Shown: positions 36,846-46,065, counted from the stretch's first letter. The stretch: 64,000 nucleotides of DNA from Acinetobacter pseudolwoffii (GCF_002803605.1 NZ_PHRG01000001.1:496001-560000); one strand, 5' to 3'. The notes: generated from the letters alone by a model not told the origin. Program-made: numbers and translations.

Positions 36846-36867
36846 ACATTTCTAGGCATTTTTTTTT
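36840..36867 (+). terminator. Terminator/attenuator directly upstream of purC
   Basis: GCCTAGA/TCTAGGC stem with a four-base loop followed by nine T residues. It includes the stop codon of the lipoprotein gene and ends 15 bases before the purC ATG, so purC needs read-through or its own promoter. Confidence 0.8.
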
Positions 36868-36882
36868 GTAAAAGGTTCCCTC

Positions 36883-37602
36883 ATGTTAAAACAAACCTTG
36901 CTCTATACTGGTAAAGCGAAATCTGTCTACACCACAGACAGTTCAGACCATCTGATTTTAGTCTTTCGAGATGATGCCTCTGCATTCAATGGCGAAAAAA
37001 TCGAGCAACTAGATCGTAAAGGCAAGGTGAACAACCGTTTTAACGCCTTCATCATGGAAAAGCTGGCAGAAGCGGGTATTGAAACTCACTTTGAAAAGCT
37101 GCTGACTCCAAATGAAGTGCTGGTGAAAAAACTGGATATGATCCCGGTTGAATGTGTGATTCGTAACTATGCAGCAGGTTCTTTATGCCGCCGTTTAGGT
37201 GTTGAAGAAGGTAAAGAACTGACTCCATCTACATTCGAATTGTTCTTTAAAGACGATGCGCTTGGCGATCCAATGGTCAATGAATCGCAAGCGATTGCTT
37301 TAGGTTGGGCGACTGCTGAGCAACTGGAAAAAATGAAAGAATTGACTTACCAAGTCAATGACGTGCTGAAAGCATTGTTTGATGCCGGTAACATGATTCT
37401 GGTCGACTTCAAACTTGAATTCGGTGTATTCCATGACCGTATCGTTTTGGGTGATGAATTCTCTCCAGACGGTTGCCGTCTATGGGACAAAGACACCAAG
37501 AAAAAACTCGACAAAGACCGTTTCCGTCAAGGTTTAGGCGGTGTGGTTGAAGCCTATGAAGAAGTTGCGGGCCGTTTAGGTATTAACCTCGACAACATCT
37601 AA
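36883..37602 (+). CDS. purC: Phosphoribosylaminoimidazole-succinocarboxamide synthase
   Basis: Makes SAICAR in purine synthesis. The 239-residue protein has [17 protein letters not shown] and [12 protein letters not shown] (ATP-binding P-loop-like start), [27 protein letters not shown] and [29 protein letters not shown]. Length matches the short bacterial form. AAAGG precedes the ATG. An intrinsic terminator lies immediately upstream, so expression may be controlled by attenuation or by an internal promoter. Confidence 0.96.
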   Translation: MLKQTLLYTGKAKSVYTTDSSDHLILVFRDDASAFNGEKIEQLDRKGKVNNRFNAFIMEKLAEAGIETHFEKLLTPNEVLVKKLDMIPVECVIRNYAAGSLCRRLGVEEGKELTPSTFELFFKDDALGDPMVNESQAIALGWATAEQLEKMKELTYQVNDVLKALFDAGNMILVDFKLEFGVFHDRIVLGDEFSPDGCRLWDKDTKKKLDKDRFRQGLGGVVEAYEEVAGRLGINLDNI

Positions 37603-37624
37603 TGGTGTAGTCCATTGCTTCAAA

Positions 37625-37653
37625 AAAACCGAGCTCAACCGCTCGGTTTTTTT
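37625..37653 (+). terminator. Intrinsic terminator of purC
   Basis: AAACCGAGC/GCTCGGTTT stem with a six-base loop followed by a T-run, 20 bases after the stop. Confidence 0.92.
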
Positions 37654-37735
37654 ATCCCTGATTTTTTTGGCTGGGCCAGATTAACCTTTTAAGCTTTAAT
37701 CGAAAAAACAAATATTACAGATAAAAATGATCGCT

Positions 37736-37764
37736 TTTACATTGGAAAATCTATGGTCTAATAT
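37736..37764 (+). promoter_or_regulatory. Near-consensus sigma-70 promoter in the purC-rarA gap
   Basis: TTTACA and TAATAT are separated by exactly 17 bases. No open reading frame starts downstream before the terminator at 37877, so it appears to drive a noncoding RNA starting near 37771. Confidence 0.75.
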
Positions 37765-37770
37765 CATCAC

Positions 37771-37906
37771 ATACCAGGCAAATTAGTGAGCTGATTGATT
37801 TAACTCAAGGTTTGCCGACCAGATTGATCGGCTACCCTCTAGGATGTTCTCTCCCTTAAAAAACATCCTAATTTATGCCCAATTCGCCTTGAATTGGGCT
37901 TTTTTT
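37771..37906 (+). ncRNA. Candidate regulatory small RNA
   Basis: About 136 bases between a strong promoter and a perfect terminator, with no ORF of note. It can form hairpin 1 (GCCGA 37814-37818 with TCGGC 37828-37832), hairpin 2 (GGATGTT 37842-37848 with AACATCC 37862-37868) and a terminator hairpin. The 13-base loop of hairpin 2 contains CTCTCCCTT and the linker before it contains ACCCTCT, both complementary to purine-rich ribosome binding sites. Such C-rich loops are typical of trans-acting sRNAs that block translation. The family was not recognised, and the start site is estimated from the promoter. Confidence 0.65.
37877..37906 (+). terminator. Terminator of the candidate small RNA
   Basis: Perfect nine-pair stem (GCCCAATTC/GAATTGGGC), five-base loop, then seven T residues. 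No protein gene ends nearby on this strand, so it must belong to another transcript. It lies 31 bases from the end of rarA. Confidence 0.9.
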
Positions 37907-37936
37907 GCCTGAGTTTAATCTATTTGTGTACTGATA

Positions 37937-39211
37937 TTATTGCTGCTGTTGCTGTTGTTGCCAACGGCGTTGCTGTAAGCGCTCTCCTTCAACTTCACGT
38001 TTATTGCGTGCCGACTCATACAGTTTGGTATCTTTCAGTTCTGGCGGCATATAGTCTTGCAGCACAAAATGCTCAGGATAATGATGCGGATACAGATAAT
38101 CCACCCCGTAGCCCTGTTCTTTCATCAGCTTGGTCGGTGCATTTCTCAAATGCAAAGGCACCGGCAAATTCGAGGTTTTATCTGCAAGCTCCATCGCCTT
38201 GTTAATTGCCAGATAGGTGCTGTTACTTTTGGCACTGGTGGCTAAATACACCGCACATTGTCCTAAAATAATCCGGCATTCCGGCATGCCGACGGCCTGC
38301 ACCGAACGGAAACATTCACCCGCCAGCAATAAGGCATTCGGATTGGAATTACCGATATCTTCAGAAGCTGCAATCAGCATACGGCGGGCAATAAATACCG
38401 GATCTTCACCGCCTTTGAGCATGCGTGCCATCCAGTACAGTGCTGCATCGGGATCACTGCCGCGAATTGATTTTATAAAAGCCGAGACCAGATCATAATG
38501 CTGTTCACCGGACTTGTCATAACGGGCAATATTTTGCTGTGCCACTTTCACCACCCCTGCATTGGTGATGATATTTTCCATATCCGGTTCAAAAGTACTG
38601 GCAATCAGATCAAGTAAATTCAATGCTTTACGGGCATCACCTGCTGCGAACTGCACCAAGGCATCAAATTCTTCAATCAGGATATGTCGTTCCTGCAAAA
38701 AACGGTCATTTTGCAAGGCTTGTGTGAGCAGAGTCTGAATCGATTCCGCACTCAACGCATTCAGGCTATACACCTGACAACGTGACAATAAGGCACTATT
38801 CACTTCAAAAGACGGGTTTTCGGTAGTGGCACCAATTAAGGTAATTTTCCCTTTTTCGACCGCATTTAACAGTGCATCCTGCTGGGATTTATTAAAGCGG
38901 TGAATTTCATCAATAAACACCACTGGCGTCAGCAGATCACCGCCTTCGGCAATGATTTCACGTAGTTCTTTCACCCCGGTATTCAGTGCAGACAGACTGA
39001 TAAAAGGCCGATCTACCGCTTGTGCCAACAGTAAGGCAATGGTGGTTTTTCCAACGCCGGGTGGTCCCCAGAAAATAATCGACGGTAGATGACCCTGATC
39101 AATCATCTGGCGTAAGGGCGCCTGTTCCCCTAGCAAATGTTCCTGCCCGATAATCTCTGCAAGGTCACGTGGTCTTAAGCGTTCTGGAAGCGGGATATGA
39201 CTATCTGACAT
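37937..39211 (-). CDS. rarA: Replication-associated recombination protein A
   Basis: An AAA+ ATPase (RarA/MgsA) acting at stalled replication forks. The 424-residue protein has Walker [10 protein letters not shown] and Walker [20 protein letters not shown], the sensor region [20 protein letters not shown] and the C-terminal tetramerisation part ([30 protein letters not shown]). The last residues are WQQQQQQQ, encoded by a CAA/CAG repeat, an unusual poorly conserved tail that could vary by slippage. It stands alone and is leftward. Confidence 0.95.
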   Translation of the reverse strand: MSDSHIPLPERLRPRDLAEIIGQEHLLGEQAPLRQMIDQGHLPSIIFWGPPGVGKTTIALLLAQAVDRPFISLSALNTGVKELREIIAEGGDLLTPVVFIDEIHRFNKSQQDALLNAVEKGKITLIGATTENPSFEVNSALLSRCQVYSLNALSAESIQTLLTQALQNDRFLQERHILIEEFDALVQFAAGDARKALNLLDLIASTFEPDMENIITNAGVVKVAQQNIARYDKSGEQHYDLVSAFIKSIRGSDPDAALYWMARMLKGGEDPVFIARRMLIAASEDIGNSNPNALLLAGECFRSVQAVGMPECRIILGQCAVYLATSAKSNSTYLAINKAMELADKTSNLPVPLHLRNAPTKLMKEQGYGVDYLYPHHYPEHFVLQDYMPPELKDTKLYESARNKREVEGERLQQRRWQQQQQQQ

Positions 39212-39433
39212 GTTATTATTGGCTCAAACTAAATTCTGATCTCATTCTAACACCAGCAGTTTTGATTCCAAGATTGCAAACATAAAGCATAAAAAATTAA
39301 TTTATGTAGAAATCCTCTATTTTTTTAATTCTGAATGAATTAATCTTCATAAAAGCAAGTAATTTGAACATGATTAATTGTGAATTAATTACAGTGTAAT
39401 TTTCATATTGTTTATTCTAATTAAAAGAAACTT

Positions 39434-41620
39434 ATGTCGCCCCCTTGGGTATTTTTGGGTTGTATTGGTGAATGCATGAAGCATGATAAATTTGAACAGG
39501 GAGCTGTGAGCCAGTCGGAACCTCTGCTGGCAACATCACTGAGTTCAACCCCTGTTCATCTGTCTGAATTAATTCAGCTTCAAAAACTGATTGATGCCTT
39601 ACCCCAACCTCTCTGGGTCAGTAGCAAAACACATCTGCACTATTTTAACGCCGCCATGACCGATTATCTTGGTGTGAACCTGAATGAACCGGGCAATATA
39701 TCGTGGCAGAGTTTCATTCATACCGAGGACTTACAGCTGTTTTCGAAGCTGTGGCATGCGGCACTGGATCAGCATCAGAATTTTGAAACCCAGTGCCGGA
39801 TTAAACGCAGCGATACCCATTATCGTATGTGTACGCTGGCGGTAAAATTTCATCATGATCCGGAAGATGTGTTGCAGTGGGCGGTTTCACTGACCGATGT
39901 ACATGATTATTTTGAAATCCAGCAACAACTGTCTCAAATCGTTTCAACCCAGGAAAATATGCTGGATGCCAGCGCAGACTGCATCCATATTATCAGTCCT
40001 GAAGGTCAGATTCGGCATAGTAACCAGTCTGACGGTCTGACACCAGAAAGCGAAACAACAGCGCAAGATCAGGACAGTTCTTTGTCCTGGCTGAACCGTT
40101 TAGCACCTGAAGCCCGAAAATCCGGACAACGTGCACTGAAACAGGCAGTCCTAGGCTTAAATAGCCGTTTTTCTAGCAAAACTCAGAGCAAAGACCAGCC
40201 AATCCAATATTGGGATCATCTGCTGACCCCAATTCTGGATCAGCACAATATTACCCAAAGCATCCTCTGTGTCTCACGCAATATCAGTCAGCAAAAAATT
40301 GCAGAAACCCGCTTAAAAGAAGCCATTAAACGAGATGAACTGACTGGTCTGTATAATCGCAGTACCTTCTATAAAACCTTTAAACAGGTGCTATTGAAAG
40401 CGCAACAACAGCAGACCAAGGCGGGTCTACTGCTGATTGATCTGGATTATTTCCGGCACATCAATGACACCCTAGGTCATATTGCTGGCGATCATCTACT
40501 CCATGTTCTGGGTCAGCGTTTCCAGGCCTGTTTCGGCCCGAATACCATTGTGGCCCGTTTGGGTGGAGATGAATTTGCGGTTCTGGTGAAAAATCTGGAA
40601 AGTGAAGAACAGCTGCTGGCCACGGCACAACTGGCCTATAGCCAGCTGGATCAACCGATCAATTATATTGGCGACAGTATCAGCAGTGCCATGAGTATTG
40701 GCTGTGCTATCTATCCACGTGATGCATTAAATACTTCGAACCTGTTGAAATGTGCCGATATTGCTCTAAATGATCTGAAAAATAGTGGTCGTGGCGGCAT
40801 TCGCATGTTTAGTCAGGACATGTGTGGTTCGCTGGAAAATATGACCAAGCAGCTGACTTTGGCCCGCAAGATTATTCTGGCCGATCAGATCATTCCCTAC
40901 TATCAACCCAAAGTCCGTCTGTCTGATGGTGTGGTGATTGGTTTTGAAGCACTGTTACGCTGGCAAGATCAGGATCAGCAGGTGCAACTGCCTTCCGAGA
41001 TTTTTGGTGCCTTTCAGGACTATGAGCTGGCCTCACGTATCAGTGAAACCATGCAACTGAAAGTCTTTGCCGATATGAGTCGCTGGCAGGCCCAAGGACT
41101 GGATCTGTTGCCGATTTCAATCAATGCCGCACCGGTTGAATTTTTGCGCGATGACTATGCTGAAAAAATGTTGGCCCGCCTGTCCAATTTTGATATTCCT
41201 GCGCATAAGGTGGAACTGGAAATTACTGAACAAAGCCTGTCCGAGCATGGTGCCAATTATGTGATCCGGGCCCTGAACCTACTGAAACAGGCCGGAATCC
41301 AGATCTCACTGGATGATTTCGGCACCGGGCATTCTTCACTAACCCGTTTACAAGACTATCCGGTGGATTGCATCAAAATTGACCGCAACTTCGTCGAGCG
41401 TATGAACAGTGACCCGTCCGCCTTGGCGATTGTCAAAGCCATTACCCAGATTGGTTCCAGTATTGCTTTGGATGTTCTGGTCGAAGGCATCGAAAATACC
41501 GAACAACTCGATACCCTGATCCATTGTGACTGTCAGATTGGACAAGGCTTTTATTTCTATCGTCCGATGGCCAGTGCTTCGGCTCAGGCCCTACTGCATC
41601 CGGTAGCTCAGAAACGCTAA
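39434..41620 (+). CDS. PAS-GGDEF-EAL cyclic di-GMP protein
   Basis: 728 residues, apparently cytoplasmic, since no membrane helices are clear. Two PAS-like regions (about 45-160 and 170-290) precede a GGDEF domain with intact GGDEF at 377-381 but no RxxD inhibitory site. The EAL domain has EALLRW (505-510), SINAAPVEF, ELEITEQSL, DDFGTG (627-632), IKIDRNF and VEGIENTEQ, so phosphodiesterase activity is likely. It may be bifunctional or the GGDEF may regulate by GTP binding. ATG at 39434 and at 39476 are both possible starts. Confidence 0.92.
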   Translation: MSPPWVFLGCIGECMKHDKFEQGAVSQSEPLLATSLSSTPVHLSELIQLQKLIDALPQPLWVSSKTHLHYFNAAMTDYLGVNLNEPGNISWQSFIHTEDLQLFSKLWHAALDQHQNFETQCRIKRSDTHYRMCTLAVKFHHDPEDVLQWAVSLTDVHDYFEIQQQLSQIVSTQENMLDASADCIHIISPEGQIRHSNQSDGLTPESETTAQDQDSSLSWLNRLAPEARKSGQRALKQAVLGLNSRFSSKTQSKDQPIQYWDHLLTPILDQHNITQSILCVSRNISQQKIAETRLKEAIKRDELTGLYNRSTFYKTFKQVLLKAQQQQTKAGLLLIDLDYFRHINDTLGHIAGDHLLHVLGQRFQACFGPNTIVARLGGDEFAVLVKNLESEEQLLATAQLAYSQLDQPINYIGDSISSAMSIGCAIYPRDALNTSNLLKCADIALNDLKNSGRGGIRMFSQDMCGSLENMTKQLTLARKIILADQIIPYYQPKVRLSDGVVIGFEALLRWQDQDQQVQLPSEIFGAFQDYELASRISETMQLKVFADMSRWQAQGLDLLPISINAAPVEFLRDDYAEKMLARLSNFDIPAHKVELEITEQSLSEHGANYVIRALNLLKQAGIQISLDDFGTGHSSLTRLQDYPVDCIKIDRNFVERMNSDPSALAIVKAITQIGSSIALDVLVEGIENTEQLDTLIHCDCQIGQGFYFYRPMASASAQALLHPVAQKR

Positions 41621-41631
41621 GGCAGACAGGT

Positions 41632-42084
41632 TTAACGCACCCAACGCACGATATAGTCTTCGATGTCGTCTTCAGGAATGTCGGCTTCACTCAGGCAGCG
41701 CCCTGCTGCCGACTTGCGTGCCTGAATCACACTTTCCCGTGAACCGCTGATCAGATAATGCCAGGCTGGCAGGCTTTTGCCCTGCTCGACCCGGCGATAA
41801 GCACAGCTTGAAGGCAACCAGTGAATCGTTTCCAATTTTTCTGGCGTGAGCTGAATACAGTCTGGCACATAGTGCAAACGCTCTGGATAATTGGAGCAAC
41901 GCGCAGTCGTACAATCCAGCAGTTTGCAGGCCACTTTGGTATAAGCGACTTCCTGGGTATCTTCATCTTCCAGTTTAATCAGGCAACAGAGTCCGCAACC
42001 ATCACACAAGGCTTCCCACTCGGCTTGCGTGAGTTCGGCAAGGCCATAGTTTTTCCAAAATTCGGGACGTAAAGTATCGGTCAT
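41632..42084 (-). CDS. YcgN-type cysteine-cluster protein (UPF0260)
   Basis: 150 residues. The N-terminal WEALCDGCGLCCLIKLEDEDT and the following CKLLDCTTARCSNYPERLHYVPDC give eight cysteines in two clusters, which may bind metal or an iron-sulfur centre. CAYRRVEQGKSLPAWHYLISG completes the UPF0260 pattern. The role of the family is not established. The ATG at 42084 starts the conserved MTDTLRPEFWKNY; the frame extends 15 codons further. It converges on the GGDEF-EAL gene with 11 bases between. Confidence 0.88.
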   Translation of the reverse strand: MTDTLRPEFWKNYGLAELTQAEWEALCDGCGLCCLIKLEDEDTQEVAYTKVACKLLDCTTARCSNYPERLHYVPDCIQLTPEKLETIHWLPSSCAYRRVEQGKSLPAWHYLISGSRESVIQARKSAAGRCLSEADIPEDDIEDYIVRWVR

Positions 42085-42275
42085 GATCAGGTCGGTGCAC
42101 TCAAAAATCAGCTGATTATAGCAGCCCAAACCGCGCAGACCTACCGCTCAAATTCTTATTACCATCACGTAAACTATTGTTAAATCATAGACAGTTCGTC
42201 AACAAAACACTAACAGTCGCTGGAATCGTTTATTTCTATACTAAATTTGAAAATAAAAACACATGGAGAATATAT

Positions 42276-42434
42276 ATGTTTCGCTGGGCTATTATTTTTG
42301 CTGTTATTGCATTAATTGCGAGTCTACTTGGTTTCGGTGGAGTAGCAGGCTTATCTAAGGATTTTGCAATTATCTTGTTAGTAATTGCGGTGATTCTTGC
42401 GATCGTTGGATTTCTTTCCCGCGGTAAGGTCTAG
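42276..42434 (+). CDS. DUF1328 small membrane protein (YtjA family)
   Basis: A 52-residue protein of two membrane helices: [31 protein letters not shown] and [19 protein letters not shown]. The FGGVAG(L)S and ILxxIFxxxF features are those of DUF1328/YtjA, a small inner-membrane family of unknown role. ATGGAGAA seven bases upstream decides this start, although the frame stays open upstream. A long symmetric terminator follows, so it forms its own transcript. Confidence 0.88.
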   Translation: MFRWAIIFAVIALIASLLGFGGVAGLSKDFAIILLVIAVILAIVGFLSRGKV

Positions 42435-42473
42435 ATTCAGTTTAGATTGAGTCGAAGCAAGTATGATCCTTCG

Positions 42474-42507
42474 AAAAAAACAAGAGCCTTCTGGCTCTTG
42501 TTTTTTT
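42474..42507 (+). terminator. Long symmetric terminator between DUF1328 gene and murJ
   Basis: AAAAAACAAGAGCC/GGCTCTTGTTTTTT stem, four-base loop. It can end both the rightward DUF1328 and the leftward murJ transcripts. Confidence 0.93.
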
Positions 42508-42544
42508 ATGGCTTTATTAAGCGAATATCAAGTTCAATATTCAC

Positions 42545-44086
42545 TTAAGGTTTTAAATGACGCGGTCTAAAACCTGCCGCCAGCAAGGCCGCCAGATAGG
42601 CCACCACACCAATGACACACAAGATGAGTACTTCTGCGACACGCATCCATTGCGACACATCGGCATTGTACCAACTTAAGGCATAAGCCAAAGCTGCGAT
42701 CATCACCACATTGGCAAACATGAATTGCAGGAAGATTTTTTTCCAGTGCGGGCCGAAGCGGAAAATATGACGCTTATGCAGATAATAATAAAGCAGGCCG
42801 GCATTCACCATGGCTGAACCGGTCGATGCCAGCGCCAGTGCCATATGTTCTGCTTCCCAGTCAATCAGCTTGAAGATACCGATAAAAATCACGTTCAGGA
42901 TTGCATTGGCAGCCACAGCCATCAGACCGACACGCACCGGTGTTTTGGTATCCTGCTGTGCATAGAAACCCGGGGCAAAGACTTTAATCAACATAAAGGC
43001 AATCACACCACCGCTCATACATTGCAGCGCCAGAGCCGTCATTTGGGTATCTTCAAAGCTGAACTGACCACGTTCAAACAGGGCCTGAATGATCGGGGTC
43101 GACAGCATAAACAAGGCAATACTGGCCGGTAAACCTGCCATTACAATCACTTTAGCGGCCCAGTCCATCATGCCGCGGAATTTTTCCGGATTCTGCTCGG
43201 TATGTCGTGCCGATAAAGATGGCAAAATGACAGTACCAATCGCCACACCAATCAGGCCAAGCGGCAACTCGGTCATACGCTCGGCACTATACAGCCAGGA
43301 CACCGAACCATCCTGCATGAAAGATGCCCAGATGGTATTCAGCAGCAGGTTAATTTGCGTGACGGATACACCAAATAAAGCCGGCAGCATCAATTTCATG
43401 ATGCGATCCACGCCTTCATGCTTGAAGTCAATTTTAGGTGGGATCAGCAGGTTTTTACGCCACAGTTCAGGAATCTGAATCGCCAGCTGTAAAATACCGG
43501 CAATGATGACTGCCCAGCCCAGTGCCATAATCGGCTCTGCCATATGCGGAGTCAGCCAGAGCGCGCCAGCAATCATGGCCACATTGAGCAAGACCGGTGC
43601 AAAGGCCGGTGTACTAAAAGAACCATAACTGTTCAGAATACTGCTGGCAAAAGCCGTCAGTGACATGAACAGTAAATAAGGAATGGTCAGGCGGAACATG
43701 TCAGTCGCCAAGGCAAATTTTTCAGGATCGCTATGGAAACCGGGCGCATAGATATACATGATCAACGGCGCAGCAATCACTGCGAACATGGTCAGCAGAC
43801 TCATTACCGTTGCCAGACAGCCAAAGACCCGGCTAATCAGAATCTGCACTTCGGCATGGGTACGACTGGTTTTGTATTCGGTCAAAACCGGAATAAAGGC
43901 CTGTGAAAATGCCCCTTCGGCAAATAATCGCCTGAAAAAGTTTGGAATACGAAATGCGACCACGAAGGTATCGAAGTCCTTACCCGCACCAAAGACATTC
44001 AGTAAAACAATATCTCGAACCAATCCCAGTACACGTGACAACATGGTCATCGCACTGACAATGACGGTCGAACGCCAAAGCGCCAT
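42545..44086 (-). CDS. murJ: Lipid II flippase MurJ
   Basis: Moves lipid II across the inner membrane for peptidoglycan synthesis. About 513 residues and 14 hydrophobic segments. STVIVSAMTMLSRVLGLVRDIVLLNVFGAG and FVVAFRIPNFFRRLFAEGAFSQAFIPVL are the conserved first helices including the essential arginines. The ATG at 44086 is chosen because AGGTGA lies just upstream; the GTG at 44095 overlaps that site. It follows ampD with 63 bases between, so the two peptidoglycan genes may be cotranscribed. Confidence 0.96.
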   Translation of the reverse strand: MALWRSTVIVSAMTMLSRVLGLVRDIVLLNVFGAGKDFDTFVVAFRIPNFFRRLFAEGAFSQAFIPVLTEYKTSRTHAEVQILISRVFGCLATVMSLLTMFAVIAAPLIMYIYAPGFHSDPEKFALATDMFRLTIPYLLFMSLTAFASSILNSYGSFSTPAFAPVLLNVAMIAGALWLTPHMAEPIMALGWAVIIAGILQLAIQIPELWRKNLLIPPKIDFKHEGVDRIMKLMLPALFGVSVTQINLLLNTIWASFMQDGSVSWLYSAERMTELPLGLIGVAIGTVILPSLSARHTEQNPEKFRGMMDWAAKVIVMAGLPASIALFMLSTPIIQALFERGQFSFEDTQMTALALQCMSGGVIAFMLIKVFAPGFYAQQDTKTPVRVGLMAVAANAILNVIFIGIFKLIDWEAEHMALALASTGSAMVNAGLLYYYLHKRHIFRFGPHWKKIFLQFMFANVVMIAALAYALSWYNADVSQWMRVAEVLILCVIGVVAYLAALLAAGFRPRHLKP

Positions 44087-44149
44087 CCTATTCACCTAAT
44101 GTATAAATTTGTGGCTATTGTAATGAAACCTCTGTCAGAAGTTCATTGC

Positions 44150-44746
44150 TTAATTGCATCCCTCAAGCGAGGTTGAGGTATTTTTATAATGCTGTAACTG
44201 GCAACGAAAATCAGCCCAGTTAAAATACGGTCCCGGATCGGTCTTACGGCCCGGGGCAATATCCGAATGTCCGGCAATATGCTGCTGAATTTTAGGATAA
44301 TAATCTTGCAAACAGGCAGTGACTTTGATTAAGGCGGCATACTGTACCGGTTCAAAAGGCAAGTCGTCACTGCCTTCCAGCTCAATGCCAATCGAATAAT
44401 CATTACATTCTTCTTTACCCAAATAGGTCGAACGTCCAGCATGCCAGGCACGGTCATTAAAATTGACGAATTGCAGTACCTCACCAGAACGTAAAATCAG
44501 TAGATGGGTCGAAACCTGCATCCCTTCAATGCTTTGAAAATAGGGATGGACTGACCAATCCAGTTGATTTTGAAAAAACTGTTCAATATAACCGCCGCCA
44601 AACTGTGAGGGTGGCAGACTGATGTTATGCACCACAATGAGCTGAATCTCGGTATTGTCCGGACGCTGGTTAAAATTGGGAGAGGGAATGTGACGTGCGC
44701 CCATCAGTTGTCCATTCTTAACCTGAAACTCGGCTGCCTGTTGCAT
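44150..44746 (-). CDS. ampD: 1,6-anhydro-N-acetylmuramyl-L-alanine amidase AmpD
   Basis: A cytoplasmic zinc amidase that removes peptides from recycled anhydro-muropeptides and so keeps AmpC-type induction low where AmpR exists. The 198-residue protein has zinc ligands H40 (in LIVVHNISLPP), H160 and D170 (in HIAGHSDIAPGRKTDPGPYFNW). The catalytic E122 and K168 are in place by analogy to Citrobacter AmpD. It lies upstream of murJ and divergent from nadC, as in many gammaproteobacteria (ampD-nadC). Confidence 0.95.
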   Translation of the reverse strand: MQQAAEFQVKNGQLMGARHIPSPNFNQRPDNTEIQLIVVHNISLPPSQFGGGYIEQFFQNQLDWSVHPYFQSIEGMQVSTHLLILRSGEVLQFVNFNDRAWHAGRSTYLGKEECNDYSIGIELEGSDDLPFEPVQYAALIKVTACLQDYYPKIQQHIAGHSDIAPGRKTDPGPYFNWADFRCQLQHYKNTSTSLEGCN

Positions 44747-44926
44747 AAAACCATTCTCTCCAAAAATAAAATCTGCACGATCAGGGTTGCAGCCGGCTTC
44801 ATGCTAAAACTTTCAGGCACAAATCTCAATTCATCCCGGCAGACTGTAGGAAAAATCGCTCATTTTTTATGTAACAGTGCTAAGATAAGGCGCAATTTTC
44901 ACGGCTTAAAAGATACGGAAATACTC

Positions 44927-45778
44927 ATGCGCATATCTCAAGCGTTGCTAGACCAGTCGATTCAGATCAATATCCAACAGGCACTTTCAGAAGATATTGG
45001 TGACGGTGATATTACTGCCCTGCTGACCCCTGAAGATGAACAGGCCACTGCCACGATCATCAGCCGTGAAGATATGGTACTGGCCGGGCAACCTTGGGTG
45101 AATGCCTTGATTCAGGCCTATGATCCAAGTGTTGAAGTCATCTGGCTAAAAAATGAGGGTGATCAGGTTCAAGCCAATGAAACTTTCCTTAAACTGGCCG
45201 GTTCTGCACGCAGTTTATTGACTGTGGAACGTCCTGCGCTGAATTTTGTCCAGACACTGTCTGCCGTTGCGACGAAAACAGCGCATTATGTCAAACAATT
45301 GGATGGCTTAAATACCAAGCTTCTGGATACCCGTAAAACCCTTCCTGGCCTGCGTATTGCACAAAAATATGCCGTTGCCATTGGTGGTGGGCAGAATCAT
45401 CGTCTGGGTTTATTCGATGCCTTTTTGATTAAAGAAAATCATATTATGGCCGCTGGCGGAATTGTTCAGGCGATTGCCAAGGCACACCAGATTGCGCCGG
45501 GCAAACCGGTCGAAGTGGAAGTGGAAACCTGGGATGAGTTGAATCAGGCCTTAGAGGCCAATGCGGATATCGTGATGCTGGATAATTTCAGCCAGCAGCA
45601 AATGATTGAGGCAGTACAGCATGTGGCCGGCCGCTGCAAACTGGAAGCATCTGGCAATATCACGATTGATAATTTACGTGAAGTTGCCAGTAGCGGTGTC
45701 GATTATATTTCGATGGGTGTCTTGACCAAAGATGTCAAAGCTGTGGATTTATCGATGCGATTTAATGCTGAAGCCTAA
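44927..45778 (+). CDS. nadC: Quinolinate phosphoribosyltransferase (decarboxylating)
   Basis: Makes nicotinate mononucleotide from quinolinate in de novo NAD synthesis. The 283-residue enzyme begins MRISQALLDQSIQINIQQALSEDIGDGDITALL. The active-site features are TLSAVATKTAHYV, DTRKTLPGLRIAQKYAVAIGGGQNHRLGL and the C-terminal LEASGNITIDNLREVASSGVDYISMG. The ATG at 44927 matches the family start; the upstream open frame overlaps ampD and is not used. Confidence 0.96.
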   Translation: MRISQALLDQSIQINIQQALSEDIGDGDITALLTPEDEQATATIISREDMVLAGQPWVNALIQAYDPSVEVIWLKNEGDQVQANETFLKLAGSARSLLTVERPALNFVQTLSAVATKTAHYVKQLDGLNTKLLDTRKTLPGLRIAQKYAVAIGGGQNHRLGLFDAFLIKENHIMAAGGIVQAIAKAHQIAPGKPVEVEVETWDELNQALEANADIVMLDNFSQQQMIEAVQHVAGRCKLEASGNITIDNLREVASSGVDYISMGVLTKDVKAVDLSMRFNAEA

Positions 45779-45797
45779 ATTCGATAGATGACCATTG

Positions 45798-45820
45798 AGG
45801 GTGCGAAGCACCCTTTTTTT
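45798..45820 (+). terminator. Intrinsic terminator of nadC
   Basis: AGGGTGC/GCACCCT stem with a GAA loop followed by seven T residues. Confidence 0.93.
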
Positions 45821-45870
45821 ATTTTTGGATTTTTTTTGCATATATTTTGTTCAATTCTCTATTTTAAGTC

Positions 45871-46065
45871 TTAATCATCATCATCGCGGTCACCTCGGCG
45901 ATCGCGGTCATCATCGTCACCATCACGGTCGTTATATCTCCCATTATCCTCATCACGATCCTGATTTAACACTGAACGCTCGTCATCTTCACGATTATTG
46001 CCCCAGTCACAGGCGCTTAATCCAAGCACGCCCAGCAAAGACATTGCACAAATCCACTGTTTCAT
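45871..46065 (-). CDS. Small acidic Asp/Arg-rich lipoprotein
   Basis: 64 residues. The signal peptide ends in the lipobox LSAC with C19. The mature 46 residues are almost entirely charged, made of Asp, Arg, Asn and Glu (for example RDGDDDDRDRRGDRDDDD), so the product would be a lipid-anchored disordered acidic tail at the cell envelope. Possible roles are cation binding or charge screening; none is shown. It is a single gene between nadC and rph. Low complexity means the frame could be fortuitous, but the clean lipobox argues that it is real. Confidence 0.6.
   Translation of the reverse strand: MKQWICAMSLLGVLGLSACDWGNNREDDERSVLNQDRDEDNGRYNDRDGDDDDRDRRGDRDDDD

Noticed and set aside
43089-43478. 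Rightward ORFs inside murJ
   Set aside because: Shadow frames of a conserved membrane protein, without ribosome sites.
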